From the NCBI RefSeq assembly GCF_003130795.1, contig NZ_CP029353.1, positions 759,501 to 823,500 of the forward strand: a stretch of DNA of 64,000 bases, in the 5' to 3' direction. The position numbers were made by a program, and so were the translations under genes. This DNA comes from Azospirillum thermophilum (GTDB lineage Bacteria > Pseudomonadota > Alphaproteobacteria > Azospirillales > Azospirillaceae). How positions within the stretch are numbered: the stretch's first letter is position 1; the number at the start of each line of letters is the position of its first letter. Below are positions 52,537-60,797 of the stretch, piece after piece. A model generated the notes under the pieces. The model worked only from the letters and a program-made list of their open reading frames with translations, was not told the DNA's origin and did not search any database.

Positions 52537-52866
52537 TTACTTCATGGCGTTGTTGCTGCCGCCGGGCAGGCGGACGGCCAGGCCGTCCAGCTCTTCCTTC
52601 ATGATGATCTGGCAGCCGAGACGCGAGGTCTTGGTCAGGCCGAAGGCGAGGTCGAGCATGTCCTCCTCGTCCTCCTCGGCCTCCTGCAGCACGTCGAACC
52701 ATTCCGGCTCCACGATGACGTGGCAGGTGGAGCAGGCCAGTGAGCCCTCGCAAGCGCCTTCCAGGTCGATGCCGTGCTTGTGCGCGATCTCCAGGACGGA
52801 GAGGCCGAGCGGGGCGTCCACCTCGCGGCGGGTGCCATCGGGCTCGATGAAGGTCATCTTGGGCAT
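52537..52866 (-). CDS. fdx: ISC-type [2Fe-2S] ferredoxin
   Basis: The 109-residue adrenodoxin-like ferredoxin has cluster ligands C39, C45, C48 and C85 ([14 protein letters not shown] and GCQ) and the acidic patch EAEEDEEDM that docks partner proteins. It supplies electrons for Fe-S cluster assembly. It follows the hscB-like gene, where hscA would normally stand between the two. Confidence 0.94.
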   Translation of the reverse strand: MPKMTFIEPDGTRREVDAPLGLSVLEIAHKHGIDLEGACEGSLACSTCHVIVEPEWFDVLQEAEEDEEDMLDLAFGLTKTSRLGCQIIMKEELDGLAVRLPGGSNNAMK

Positions 52867-52939
52867 GAACGGAAACCTCTGTGGTCGGTCGTTGAGACAG
52901 GTGAGTGGGATACGGGTGAGGGGGAACCGGGCGAGGCGA

Positions 52940-53614
52940 TCACGGCCCGCGCGGCGCCAGCGCGGCGCGGCGGTCCCGCGCCTCCTGGGCGAGCGCTTCG
53001 AGCTGTTCCAGGCGGGCGAGGATGCGCAAGGCCCCCTCCGACCTCGCGGGATCGGCCTGGGCGTTGCGCAGCGCCGGGGCGAGATACTTGATGCAGGCCT
53101 CGATCCGCTGGGTCACCGCGTTGCCCAGCCGGTCGACCGCCACGGCATCCTCGGCGGCCGCGGCCGCGGCGAGCTGCTCGGCGAGGTCGGCGACCTCCTC
53201 GTCCGGCGTCTCCGGCGGCGGCAGGGGAGAGACGTCCATCAGGGCGAGCAGCGCGCGGGCACGGCGCACCGGGTCGCGCAGCGTCTCGAACGCCTCCTCC
53301 AGCGCGTCGGCCTGGGCGCGGGCGTTGGCCTGTTGGCGGGCGCCGCGGGCAGCGAAGCGCTCGGGGTCGAGCGCACGGCTGAAGCCGGCGAACTGGCGCC
53401 CCACCTGTTCGAGGTCGAGGTCGAAGCGCCGCTCCAGCCCCAGCCGGGTGAAGGGGTCGAGCGCGCGGGGCGGCAGGACGGCCCCGCAGGCATGGCAGAA
53501 CAGCGCACGCGCCGCCACCGACCGGCCGCACAGCCAGCACGGCTCCAGATCGCCGTCGATGGTGCCGGCGATGCCCCGCTTGCCGGGAGGAAGGCCGGAA
53601 TCGGAAGTGGTCAT
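52940..53614 (-). CDS. hscB: HscB-like co-chaperone with zinc ribbon but without HPD motif
   Basis: The 224-residue protein has a CxxC-x11-CxxC zinc ribbon ([19 protein letters not shown]), as in eukaryotic and some bacterial HscB, then a J-domain-like part and the C-terminal HscB helical domain that binds the IscU scaffold. The J-domain HPD tripeptide needed to stimulate Hsp70 ATPase is not there. The matching place reads RALDPERFA, where HscB has H-P-D-R-F. The DNA in this stretch reads cleanly, so it is not a frameshift artefact. The Hsp70 partner HscA is not encoded beside it. Either the protein works without HscA or it is losing function. Confidence 0.8.
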   Translation of the reverse strand: MTTSDSGLPPGKRGIAGTIDGDLEPCWLCGRSVAARALFCHACGAVLPPRALDPFTRLGLERRFDLDLEQVGRQFAGFSRALDPERFAARGARQQANARAQADALEEAFETLRDPVRRARALLALMDVSPLPPPETPDEEVADLAEQLAAAAAAEDAVAVDRLGNAVTQRIEACIKYLAPALRNAQADPARSEGALRILARLEQLEALAQEARDRRAALAPRGP

Positions 53615-53726
53615 GGTCGCTGTCCGTCGAGCCGCCTTGGCCGTTGCCGCTTCGGCGGGGATCCGGGCGGGTCATACCGGACACCGGGCGCCGACGCAAC
53701 GGCCGAAATATGACGCCCCTGTCCCG

Positions 53727-54830
53727 TCATGCGGCGCGGGCACGCCGCGCCATGGCGATCCAGGCCTCCAGGAAGCGGTCGACCGCCGCCTCGTCGCTGT
53801 CCCAGCCCAGGCTGACACGGATGGCGGAGGAGGCGGTGGAGGCATCCTCGCCCATCGCCGACAGGACGTGGGAGGGCTTCACCTTGCCGCTGGAGCAGGC
53901 GGAACCGGCGCTGACCGCCACGCCTGCGAGATCCAGCGCCATCACCTGCGTCTCTCCCGACAGGCCCGGCAGCACGAGGCAGCTCGTGTTGGCGACGCGC
54001 GGCAGGGTGGCGCCCATCACCCGGGCCTGCGGGGCGGCGGCCAGCGCCTCGCGTTCCAGCCGGTCGCGCAGGGCGGCGAGATCGCCGGCCAGCGGCAACT
54101 CGTCGCGGGCCGCGCGGGCCGCGGCGCCGAAGCCGACGATGCCCAGCAGGTTCTCGGTCCCGGCCCGCCGCCGCCGCTCCTGTCCGCCGCCGCGGATCAG
54201 CGCCTCCGGCTCCAGACCCTCGGCCACCAGCAGGGCGCCGACGCCGGCCGGTCCGCCGAGCTTGTGGGCGGACAGAGTCAGCAGGTCGGCGCCGAGCGCG
54301 CCGAGCTCGACCGGCAGACGCCCCGCCGCCTGCACCGCGTCGCAGTGGAGCAGCGCGCCGCGGGCGTGGGCGAGGCGGGCGGCCTCCGCCACCGGCTGGA
54401 TCACCCCCGTCTCGTTGTTGGCGAGCATCAGGGAGACCAGCGCCGGCCCGGCCCCGTCGGCGAGCAGGCGGTCGAGCGCCTCCAGGTCGACGGCGCCGGC
54501 GCGCGTCACCGGAATGCGCAGCGCATCGGGCTCGGCGGCCAGCACCGAGTCATGCTCGATGGCCGAGACGAGGATGCGGCGGCCGGGGAAGCCGCGCAGT
54601 GCCAGGTTGTTGGCCTCGGTCCCGCTGCCGGTGAACAGGACCTGCGCCGGCTTCGCCCCGACCAGGGCGGCGACCGTGGCGCGCGCCTCCTCCACCGCCC
54701 GGCGCGCCGCGCGGCCATGGGCGTGGACGGAGGACGGGTTGCCGGCGATCTCCATCGCCTGGAGCATCGCCGCCTTCACCGCCGGCTTCAGCGGAGCCGA
54801 GGCGTTGTGGTCGAGATAGACGCGGGTCAT
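53727..54830 (-). CDS. Cysteine desulfurase, NifS/IscS-like
   Basis: The 367-residue PLP enzyme takes sulfur from cysteine. The PLP lysine is K190 (SAHKLGGPAG) and the catalytic cysteine is C312 in the SAGSACSSGK loop, which has the short class I form. It resembles the NifS-like copy that often precedes the true iscS in Alphaproteobacteria. Here no second desulfurase follows. It starts at MTRVYLDHNASAP, with 29 bases separating it from iscR. Confidence 0.9.
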   Translation of the reverse strand: MTRVYLDHNASAPLKPAVKAAMLQAMEIAGNPSSVHAHGRAARRAVEEARATVAALVGAKPAQVLFTGSGTEANNLALRGFPGRRILVSAIEHDSVLAAEPDALRIPVTRAGAVDLEALDRLLADGAGPALVSLMLANNETGVIQPVAEAARLAHARGALLHCDAVQAAGRLPVELGALGADLLTLSAHKLGGPAGVGALLVAEGLEPEALIRGGGQERRRRAGTENLLGIVGFGAAARAARDELPLAGDLAALRDRLEREALAAAPQARVMGATLPRVANTSCLVLPGLSGETQVMALDLAGVAVSAGSACSSGKVKPSHVLSAMGEDASTASSAIRVSLGWDSDEAAVDRFLEAWIAMARRARAA

Positions 54831-54859
54831 GGCGGCAGCGGCCGGGCGGGCGCGAGGGG

Positions 54860-55339
54860 TCACTCGGCGGCGACCGCCGCTCCCTCCGGCGAGGCGGGGG
54901 CGCGCAGCGTCAGGCCGCTGGTGCCGATGATCCGCCGCTCCACCACGTCGGCCACGGTGACCGAGCTGAGATACATGTGGATCTGGTTGCCCAGCTCCTC
55001 CCACAGGTCGTGGGTCAGGCAGCGCGAGCGGTTGGTGCGGCAGCCCTGCGGCGTGCCGTTGGCGCAGCGGGTCGTGCGGATCGGCTCGTCCACCGCCAGG
55101 ATGATGTCTGAGATGCGCGTGGCGTCCGAGGCGTGGGCCAGCAGATAGCCGCCGCCGGGGCCGCGCACGCTCTTGACCAGGCCACCCTTGCGCAGCTTGG
55201 CGAAGAGCTGCTCCAGGTAGGAGAGCGAGATCTCCTGCCGCTCGGCGATGTCGGCCAGGGCGACCGGGCTGCCCTTGCTGGTGGCGGCGAGGTCGACCAT
55301 CGCCATGACGGCATAGCGCCCCTTGGTGCTCAGTCTCAT
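54860..55339 (-). CDS. iscR: Rrf2-family regulator IscR
   Basis: The 159-residue regulator has an Rrf2 winged helix-turn-helix (ISLSYLEQLFAKLRKGGLVKSVRGPGGGY) and cluster ligands C92, C100 and C107, with H110 after the last cysteine. It represses or activates the Fe-S genes according to its [2Fe-2S] state. The spacing between the cysteines is slightly longer than in E. coli. It stands at the head of the Fe-S genes, downstream of cysE. Confidence 0.93.
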   Translation of the reverse strand: MRLSTKGRYAVMAMVDLAATSKGSPVALADIAERQEISLSYLEQLFAKLRKGGLVKSVRGPGGGYLLAHASDATRISDIILAVDEPIRTTRCANGTPQGCRTNRSRCLTHDLWEELGNQIHMYLSSVTVADVVERRIIGTSGLTLRAPASPEGAAVAAE

Positions 55340-55405
55340 CGCGTGTCTCCTACCTTGATAAGCGGTTCCGCCTGATGCGGGATATCGTGAAACTGTCCGG
55401 CCGGA

Positions 55406-56122
55406 TCAACAGCGCGGGGCCGCGGCGCCGTCGGCCAGAACCTTCTCGCCGGCCGGCGCGGCCGGGGCATGCCCGGTCTCCAGCTCCTCCACCCGGCGGC
55501 GCAGGGCGGTCACCTCGTCCAGCAGGCCGGTCAGCGCGCGGGCGACCGGGTCCGGCAGGTCGCCGCAGGGCGTGCCGTAGGGGAGGAAGCGGCCCGTGTC
55601 GGTCCTGTCGCGCGGCGTCACCGGCTTGGCGGGAATGCCGACCACGGCGGTCGCCGCGGGCACGTCGGCCACCACGACGGCGTTGGCGCCGACGCGCGCG
55701 CCGTCGCCGACGGTGATGGCGCCCAGCACCTTGGCCCCGGCCCCGACGATCACGCCGTTGCCGAGAGTCGGGTGGCGCTTGCCCTGGTTCAGCGAGGTGC
55801 CGCCCAGCGTGACGCCATGGTAGAGCATCACGTCGTCGCCGATCTCCGCCGTCTCGCCGATCACCACGCCCATGCCGTGGTCGATGAAGAAGCGGCGGCC
55901 GACGGTGGCGCCGGGGTGGATCTCGATGCCGGTGAGGAAGCGCGAGGCCTGGGAGACGGCGCGGGCCGCCAGCGTCCAGCCGCGGGTCCAGCAGGCATGG
56001 GCAAGGCGGTGCAGCAGGATCGCGTGCAGGCCGGGATAGCACAGGGCCACCTCCAGCCGGGACCGCGCCGCCGGGTCGCGGGCCATGATCCCATCGATCT
56101 CTTCGCGAAGAAGCTTGAACAC
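55406..56122 (-). CDS. cysE: Serine O-acetyltransferase
   Basis: The 238-residue hexapeptide-repeat enzyme acetylates serine in the first step of cysteine synthesis. The N-terminal helical part ([20 protein letters not shown]) leads into the left-handed helix ([30 protein letters not shown]) and [30 protein letters not shown] use the GTG at 56122, because the longer ATG frame to 56287 crosses the promoter and gives a non-conserved extension. It supplies cysteine to the desulfurase encoded downstream, so the order has a metabolic logic. Confidence 0.9.
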   Translation of the reverse strand: MFKLLREEIDGIMARDPAARSRLEVALCYPGLHAILLHRLAHACWTRGWTLAARAVSQASRFLTGIEIHPGATVGRRFFIDHGMGVVIGETAEIGDDVMLYHGVTLGGTSLNQGKRHPTLGNGVIVGAGAKVLGAITVGDGARVGANAVVVADVPAATAVVGIPAKPVTPRDRTDTGRFLPYGTPCGDLPDPVARALTGLLDEVTALRRRVEELETGHAPAAPAGEKVLADGAAAPRC

Positions 56123-56271
56123 GCTGTCACCCGCCGTGATATAGTCCGCCCTCTTGCCGGGAGAGCGATCTTTCGCAAGAAAACTCGGACCCACGCCCGG
56201 CGGGTCATCCGGTTCATCCGGTGGCCGTATGCCGGGGTGTCTTGCGGGTTGCCCCGATGGACCTGTGGACG

Positions 56272-56300
56272 CATATAAGATGACCAAGCAAAACGGTCAA
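56272..56300 (-). promoter_or_regulatory. Promoter of cysE and the Fe-S genes
   Basis: TTGACC (-35) and TTATAT (-10), or TATATG one base further, are 16-17 bases apart on the minus strand, in an unusually AT-rich stretch. This predicts a leader of about 140 bases before the cysE GTG. Confidence 0.7.
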
Positions 56301-56419
56301 GAATTGTATGCGCCGCTCCTGGTCCGCGACGGGCATCCTCTTGCGTGCAGCGGGGTTGCTACCTGCCGGCTCCGCGGAGGAACCGCCAAACCTTTGTTCG
56401 CGTCAGGATCGTCGCTCCC

Positions 56420-57082
56420 ATGCCTGAAGTGATCATCAATGGACCGGCCGGTCGCCTGGAAGGTCGCTACACCCACGGCACGACGCCGAACGCGCCGGTG
56501 GCGCTGCTGTTGCACCCGCACCCGCAGCACAACGGGACGATGAACAACAAGGTGGTCTTCACCCTGTTCCAGTCCTTCACCAAGCGCGGCTACTCGGCGC
56601 TGCGCTTCAACTTCCGCGGCGTGGGCCGCAGCCAGGGCACCTACGACAAGGGGGAGGGGGAGCTGGCGGACGCCGCGGCGGCGCTCGACTGGCTGCAGAC
56701 CTACAACCCGAACGCCCCGGTCTGCTGGATCGCCGGCGTGTCGTTCGGCGCCTGGATCGGCATGCAGCTTCTGATGCGCCGGCCGGAGATCGACGGCTTC
56801 GTCGCGGTGTCGCCGCCGGCCAACCTGTTCGACTTCTCGTTCCTGGCGCCCTGTCCGTCGTCCGGCCTGATCATCAACGGCGAGCGGGACGAGCTGGTGC
56901 CCCAGGCCGCGGTGACCAAGCTGGTGACCAAGCTGTCGCACCAGAAGGACATCCGCATCGACCACCGCGTCGTTCCGGGGGCGAACCACTTCTTCGCCAA
57001 CCGGACCGACGACCTCGCCACGCAGGTGGACGAGTATCTGGACCGGGCGCTCGGCAACCCGATCGCCGAGGTGGCGGAGTAA
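56420..57082 (+). CDS. Alpha/beta hydrolase of the COG2945 type
   Basis: The 220-residue protein is an alpha/beta hydrolase with HPHPQHNGTMNNKVV (HPHP at 32-35), FNFRGVGRSQG and the nucleophile elbow GVSFGAWIG (S108). The C-terminal histidine is probably in PGANHFF. Members are small cytoplasmic serine hydrolases of unknown substrate. It starts at MPEVIINGP. It diverges from cysE. Confidence 0.88.
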   Translation: MPEVIINGPAGRLEGRYTHGTTPNAPVALLLHPHPQHNGTMNNKVVFTLFQSFTKRGYSALRFNFRGVGRSQGTYDKGEGELADAAAALDWLQTYNPNAPVCWIAGVSFGAWIGMQLLMRRPEIDGFVAVSPPANLFDFSFLAPCPSSGLIINGERDELVPQAAVTKLVTKLSHQKDIRIDHRVVPGANHFFANRTDDLATQVDEYLDRALGNPIAEVAE

Positions 57083-57100
57083 GGGCGCCGGACGGCGCCC
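57083..57100 (+). terminator. Hairpin after the hydrolase gene
   Basis: GGGCGCC and GGCGCCC form a perfect 7-bp stem with a 4-base loop directly behind the stop codon. It has no T-run. Confidence 0.45.
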
Positions 57101-57158
57101 CCTCCCCGGGTCACGTCATTTCGGTTCGCCGGCCGTCCTTACCCGCCGCCGGCACCGG

Positions 57159-57566
57159 TCACTGTTCGGCGCAGCCCAGCACCCACACGTCGTAGATCGC
57201 GTGTTCCATCGCCGACAGGGCGGGGCTGGAGGCGAACATCCAGCCGCTGAAGACGGGTTCGGCCTGCTCCCCCGGCTTGATCTCCACCACCTCGAGGAAG
57301 GCTGCGGATTCCGGCGGCTCGATCGGCGGGTTCTCCCGGCAGGCGCGCAGCGTGATGCGCAGGCTGCCTAGCGCCCTGGTCTCCCCCACCTTGATCGTGA
57401 AGGTGGAGGTGCGGGCGGTGATCTTGTCGAGGCCCTGCAGCTTCGCGGCGGGGCGGTTGATCATCTCGTCGGGCGTCGCGGCGAAGGCGGGCGACAGCCC
57501 GGTCGGCAGGAACAGAAGCGCGGCCGCCAGGGCCGCGCTCCGCAATTGGAACATCATCAGGTCCAT
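57159..57566 (-). CDS. Exported DUF2155 protein
   Basis: The 135-residue protein has a signal peptide (cut near residue 29, AFA-A) and the DUF2155 core: LQGLDKITARTSTFTIKVGE, LRITLRACRENPP, AFLEVVEI, and FSGWMFASSPALSAMEHAIYDVWVLGC. Two conserved cysteines are kept. The family is nearly confined to Alphaproteobacteria, and its function is unknown. It lies downstream of the mlaD/NDUFA12 group, a neighbourhood I recall as common for this family. Confidence 0.9.
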   Translation of the reverse strand: MDLMMFQLRSAALAAALLFLPTGLSPAFAATPDEMINRPAAKLQGLDKITARTSTFTIKVGETRALGSLRITLRACRENPPIEPPESAAFLEVVEIKPGEQAEPVFSGWMFASSPALSAMEHAIYDVWVLGCAEQ

Positions 57567-57636
57567 CGCTTCCGTTGTTTCGGACGGCGCGGTTAAGGCT
57601 CCGCCTTACTAGCCCGGAAACGGGGTGCCGTCCACT

Positions 57637-58080
57637 CTACTGGGCGACGCCGTCCGCAGCGGCGCCATGCGCCGGCGCGGTGTTGTAACCGCCGCCCGTG
57701 GTCCCAGCGGTGGTGCCGGTCGTCGTTCCGGTCGTATCGGTCGCCGCGGTGCCGGTCGAGCCGCTGCCCGATCCATCGGTGGTGGTCGTGGTGGTCGTGG
57801 TCGTGGTGCCGGCCGGTCCGGTGGTCGTCGTGCGCTTCGTCGCGGTGTGCCTGCGCGGGGAGGACTCGCCGCCGATGCCGCCGTCCTTCTCCACCTTGTC
57901 GGTCACCGCGCCGGCGCCCGCACCCGCGCCGGCACCGACCACGGCACCGACCGGGCCGCCGACCAGCGCGCCGGCCGCCGCGCCGCCGAGCATGCCCGAC
58001 CCGGCCTTCTCCTCCACAGTGTTGCCACAGGCGCTGACCATCAACCCAAGGCCGAGAGCGGCCAGGACATGCGCGCGCAT
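57637..58080 (-). CDS. Glycine-zipper lipoprotein with Thr/Gly-rich tail
   Basis: The 147-residue product has a lipoprotein signal (LMVSAC, Cys at 18), a glycine zipper (SGMLGGAAAGALVGGPVGAVVGAGAGAGAGA) that can insert in the outer membrane, and a low-complexity tail with ten threonines in a row and many TTG/TGT units. The DNA coding the tail is a GGT/CGT-like repeat prone to length change. Such proteins resemble SlyB/YMGG lipoproteins that stabilise the envelope. Confidence 0.8.
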   Translation of the reverse strand: MRAHVLAALGLGLMVSACGNTVEEKAGSGMLGGAAAGALVGGPVGAVVGAGAGAGAGAVTDKVEKDGGIGGESSPRRHTATKRTTTTGPAGTTTTTTTTTTDGSGSGSTGTAATDTTGTTTGTTAGTTGGGYNTAPAHGAAADGVAQ

Positions 58081-58173
58081 CGTCTTCCTCCTGCAATCAT
58101 CGACGCGATTTGCGGGAGAAACGCAGGCGGGGCCGTGGAGGTTCCGGTCCTCCCCCGTTCGGAGGAGGGGCGG

Positions 58174-58929
58174 TCAGGCGGCCTTCACGGCGGCGAAGCG
58201 CAACCGCACATAGTCGGCGGTCCACCGCCCGCCGGCGTCGCGCAGGTCCGGGGCGGCGGCCTCCATCACCTCGGCCAGCAGGGCGGGGCGGTCGGCCTCG
58301 GGAACGCGGTTGAGGAAGCTCTGCGCGAAGGTGCCGAGCCAGCCGGCCATGTCGGTCGGCAGCGGGGTCGGCCGCGGGATCAGGGCGATGCTGGTCACCG
58401 TGAAGCCGTGCGCGGCGAGGCGGGCGCCGTATTCCTCCGTGGTCGGGAAATACCAGGGGTTGGCCGCCTTGCCGTCCAGCCCGCGGCGGCCCAGCGCGTC
58501 CTCCAGCGCCGCGACGATGCGCTGCACGTTGCCGGCGCCGCCGAACTCGCCGACGAAGCGTCCGCCCGGCTTCAGCGCGCGGGCGACACCGGCGATCACC
58601 GCATCCGGCCGGGTCATCCAATGCAGGGCGGCGTTCGAGAAGACCGCGTCGAACTCCTCCCGGAAGGGCAGGGCGTGGCCGTCGGCCAGACGGGCATCCA
58701 GCCCGCGCGCCGTGGCGGCGGCGACGAAGTCGGGGCTCGAATCGACGCCGACGACGCTGCAGCCTGCGGTGACCAGCCGTTCCGTCAGCGTGCCCTCGCC
58801 ACAGCCGAGGTCGAGGATGCGTTCCCCCGGCCGCGGGGCGAGAAGCTCCACCACCGGCATCCCGAGTTCCGGCACGAAGCCGGCATGCTGCTTGTAGCCC
58901 TGTGCTTCCCAGCGGGTTCCGGTCGTCAC
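58174..58929 (-). CDS. Class I SAM-dependent methyltransferase
   Basis: The 251-residue protein has the methyltransferase motifs ILDLGCGEGTLTERLV and VVGVDSSPDFV, followed by DAVFSNAALHWM and LKPGGRFVGEFGG. It resembles trans-aconitate methyltransferases and related small-molecule enzymes, but the substrate is open. The start is the GTG of MTTGTRWEAQGYKQHAGFV, which has a full AGGAGG nine bases upstream. The ATG at 59019 would add a proline-rich, unlikely extension. Confidence 0.86.
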   Translation of the reverse strand: MTTGTRWEAQGYKQHAGFVPELGMPVVELLAPRPGERILDLGCGEGTLTERLVTAGCSVVGVDSSPDFVAAATARGLDARLADGHALPFREEFDAVFSNAALHWMTRPDAVIAGVARALKPGGRFVGEFGGAGNVQRIVAALEDALGRRGLDGKAANPWYFPTTEEYGARLAAHGFTVTSIALIPRPTPLPTDMAGWLGTFAQSFLNRVPEADRPALLAEVMEAAAPDLRDAGGRWTADYVRLRFAAVKAA

Positions 58930-59030
58930 GGCGGTTGTCCTCCTGGTGGTGGCTGGTGCCGGAATGCGAACGGGGGCCGGCGGGGCGTCATGCCCCGCGG
59001 CCCCCGCGTCCGATGGCAACTGCGTCGCCC

Positions 59031-59522
59031 TTACAGCTTCGGCGGCTGGCCGCCCTGCTGCTGGTCGCCGCCCTTGCTCATGTTCTGCAGCGAGAAGATG
59101 ACCTGGCCGAGGAGCTGCTCGATGCCCGGCGTGCTCTGGGTGTATTCGATCCGGCCGTTCGGCGCGATGGTGTCGGGATCGCCGCCCGGCTCCAGCGACA
59201 GATACTTGCCGCCCAGCAGGCTTTCCGAGGCGATGACCGCCGCGGTGTCGCGCGGCAGCTTGATGGTGGGGTCGACCGACAGGTGGACGACCGCCTGATA
59301 GCTCTTCGGGTCGAGCGTCAGCCCGACGACCGTGCCGACCTTCACGCCGCTGATCCGCACGTCGGACCCGCTCTGCAGGCCGGAGATGCTGGAGAAGTTG
59401 GCGGTCAGCGCATAGCCCTGCACCTTGCGCAGGTCCGCACTGGTGTAGGCGAAGGCCAGGAAGAAGGCGGCGACGACGAGCACGACGCCGCCCATCACGG
59501 TTTCGATCACATTCCGGCGCAT
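59031..59522 (-). CDS. mlaD: Phospholipid-binding protein MlaD
   Basis: The 163-residue protein has one N-terminal membrane helix (residues 8-27) and an MCE domain: FSSISGLQSGSDVRISGVKVGTV, then SESLLGGKYLSLEPGG. It is the substrate-binding part of the Mla system that returns stray phospholipids from the outer membrane. The other mla genes are not in the window. It follows the NDUFA12-type gene closely. Confidence 0.93.
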   Translation of the reverse strand: MRRNVIETVMGGVVLVVAAFFLAFAYTSADLRKVQGYALTANFSSISGLQSGSDVRISGVKVGTVVGLTLDPKSYQAVVHLSVDPTIKLPRDTAAVIASESLLGGKYLSLEPGGDPDTIAPNGRIEYTQSTPGIEQLLGQVIFSLQNMSKGGDQQQGGQPPKL

Positions 59523-59551
59523 TGGATGTTCCTATCGGGCGTCCGGGCGGC

Positions 59552-59944
59552 TCACGCCGGCGTCCACGGCTCGTAATCGCCGGTCGCCGACACGCGCTTG
59601 CCGCCGGCGAGCTGGTGCCCGGGCGGACGGTAGGCCTGGGTCGAACCGGACATGTTGGGCTGATGCTCCTTCACCCACGGCTTGTGGAAGGGGCTGGAGC
59701 CCTCGGGAATCGGGTCCTTGGTGATGTAGTGCAGCCAGGCGTGCCATTCCGGCGGGATCTTGGAGGCGTCCGGCTCCCCGGCATAGATCACCCAGCGGCG
59801 CTCGCGCAGGTGCGTCTTGCCGTTCTTGTCGCGGTAATAGACGTTGCCGAAGCGGTCGGTGCCGACCTTGACGCCGCGGCGCCACGTCACGAACCGGATG
59901 TGGATGTTCGCCAGTCGGGTGAACAGGGAGACTTTCTCGCTCAT
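59552..59944 (-). CDS. NDUFA12-type complex I accessory subunit
   Basis: The 130-residue protein matches the NDUFA12/B17.2 subunit of alphaproteobacterial and mitochondrial NADH:ubiquinone oxidoreductase: VGTDRFGNVYYRDKNGK, RRWVIYAGEPDASKIPPEWHAWLHY and PNMSGSTQAYRPPGH. It stabilises the matrix/cytoplasmic arm of complex I. The start at MSEKVSLFTRL fits the family. It is 29 bases ahead of mlaD. Confidence 0.94.
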   Translation of the reverse strand: MSEKVSLFTRLANIHIRFVTWRRGVKVGTDRFGNVYYRDKNGKTHLRERRWVIYAGEPDASKIPPEWHAWLHYITKDPIPEGSSPFHKPWVKEHQPNMSGSTQAYRPPGHQLAGGKRVSATGDYEPWTPA

Positions 59945-60116
59945 CGTCGCTCGCGGATACGGGGGACGGCGGCGCCCGGCAAGGGGCGGCCCGTCATCCA
60001 TCGGGTGGGCCGGTCGAATGCGGGCGGCACTATGACACCGCCCATGCGGTACGTCCACAGGCAGCAACGCGCTTTTTGCCGCTGCGTCAGGCGACGGGCG
60101 GTCGGGCGATGCGGCG

Positions 60117-60770
60117 TCAGGCGATGCGCCGCTCGGTCAGCAGCAGCCGGACGGCGAAACCCAGGAACAGGATGCCCGCCATGCCGTCGAGCACCACGCG
60201 GACCCGCGGGCTGGCGAGAATCCGCCGGGCCGCGCCGGCGCTGAGCGCCGCGATGGCGGTCATGTAGAGGCCGCCGAGGCTGCCGAGGATGCCGCCGAGG
60301 ATGAAGGTCTGCAGCCCGACATGGCCGAGCGCGGGCGCCACGAACTGCGGCACGAAGGCCAGGTAGAACAGGATGACCTTCGGGTTCAGCAGGTTGGTCA
60401 GCAGGGCCTGGAGGAAGACGGTCCGGCTGCGCGCCGGTGCCGCGGACGGCAGGGCATCCGGCCCCGCACGGCGAGTCGCCCAGGCGGCCTTGAGCGAGCG
60501 CAGACCGATCCAGGCGAGATAGGCGCCGCCGGCATAGCGCAGCGCGTCGAACAGGGCCGGCGAGGCGGCGATCAGCGCGGTGATCCCGGCGGCGGCGAAG
60601 GAGGCGTGGAGCAGGTTGCCGGCCGTGATGCCGGCGGTCGCCACCAGGCCGCCCCGCCGCCCGTCGGAGATGCTGCGCGACAGGACCAGCAGCGAATCCG
60701 GTCCCGGCGCGAGCACCAGGACGATCGCGGCGACGAGATAGAGTTGCAGCAGATGCGGGTCGAGCGGCAT
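60117..60770 (-). CDS. LysE family amino acid exporter
   Basis: The 217-residue protein has about six membrane helices and the RhtB/LysE signature near the start (VLVLAPGPDSLLVLSRSISDGRRGGLVATAG). Such carriers export amino acids such as threonine, homoserine or leucine. The substrate here is not known. It ends the leftward waaA-lpxK-lpxL run, with a 27-base gap. Confidence 0.9.
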   Translation of the reverse strand: MPLDPHLLQLYLVAAIVLVLAPGPDSLLVLSRSISDGRRGGLVATAGITAGNLLHASFAAAGITALIAASPALFDALRYAGGAYLAWIGLRSLKAAWATRRAGPDALPSAAPARSRTVFLQALLTNLLNPKVILFYLAFVPQFVAPALGHVGLQTFILGGILGSLGGLYMTAIAALSAGAARRILASPRVRVVLDGMAGILFLGFAVRLLLTERRIA

Positions 60771-60797
60771 GGATGGACCTCCTTCGGCCGGGGCCGG

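Noticed and set aside
55406..56287. ATG start of cysE at 56287
   Set aside because: It would place the TTGACC/TTATAT promoter within or beside the coding start and add 55 residues unlike CysE.
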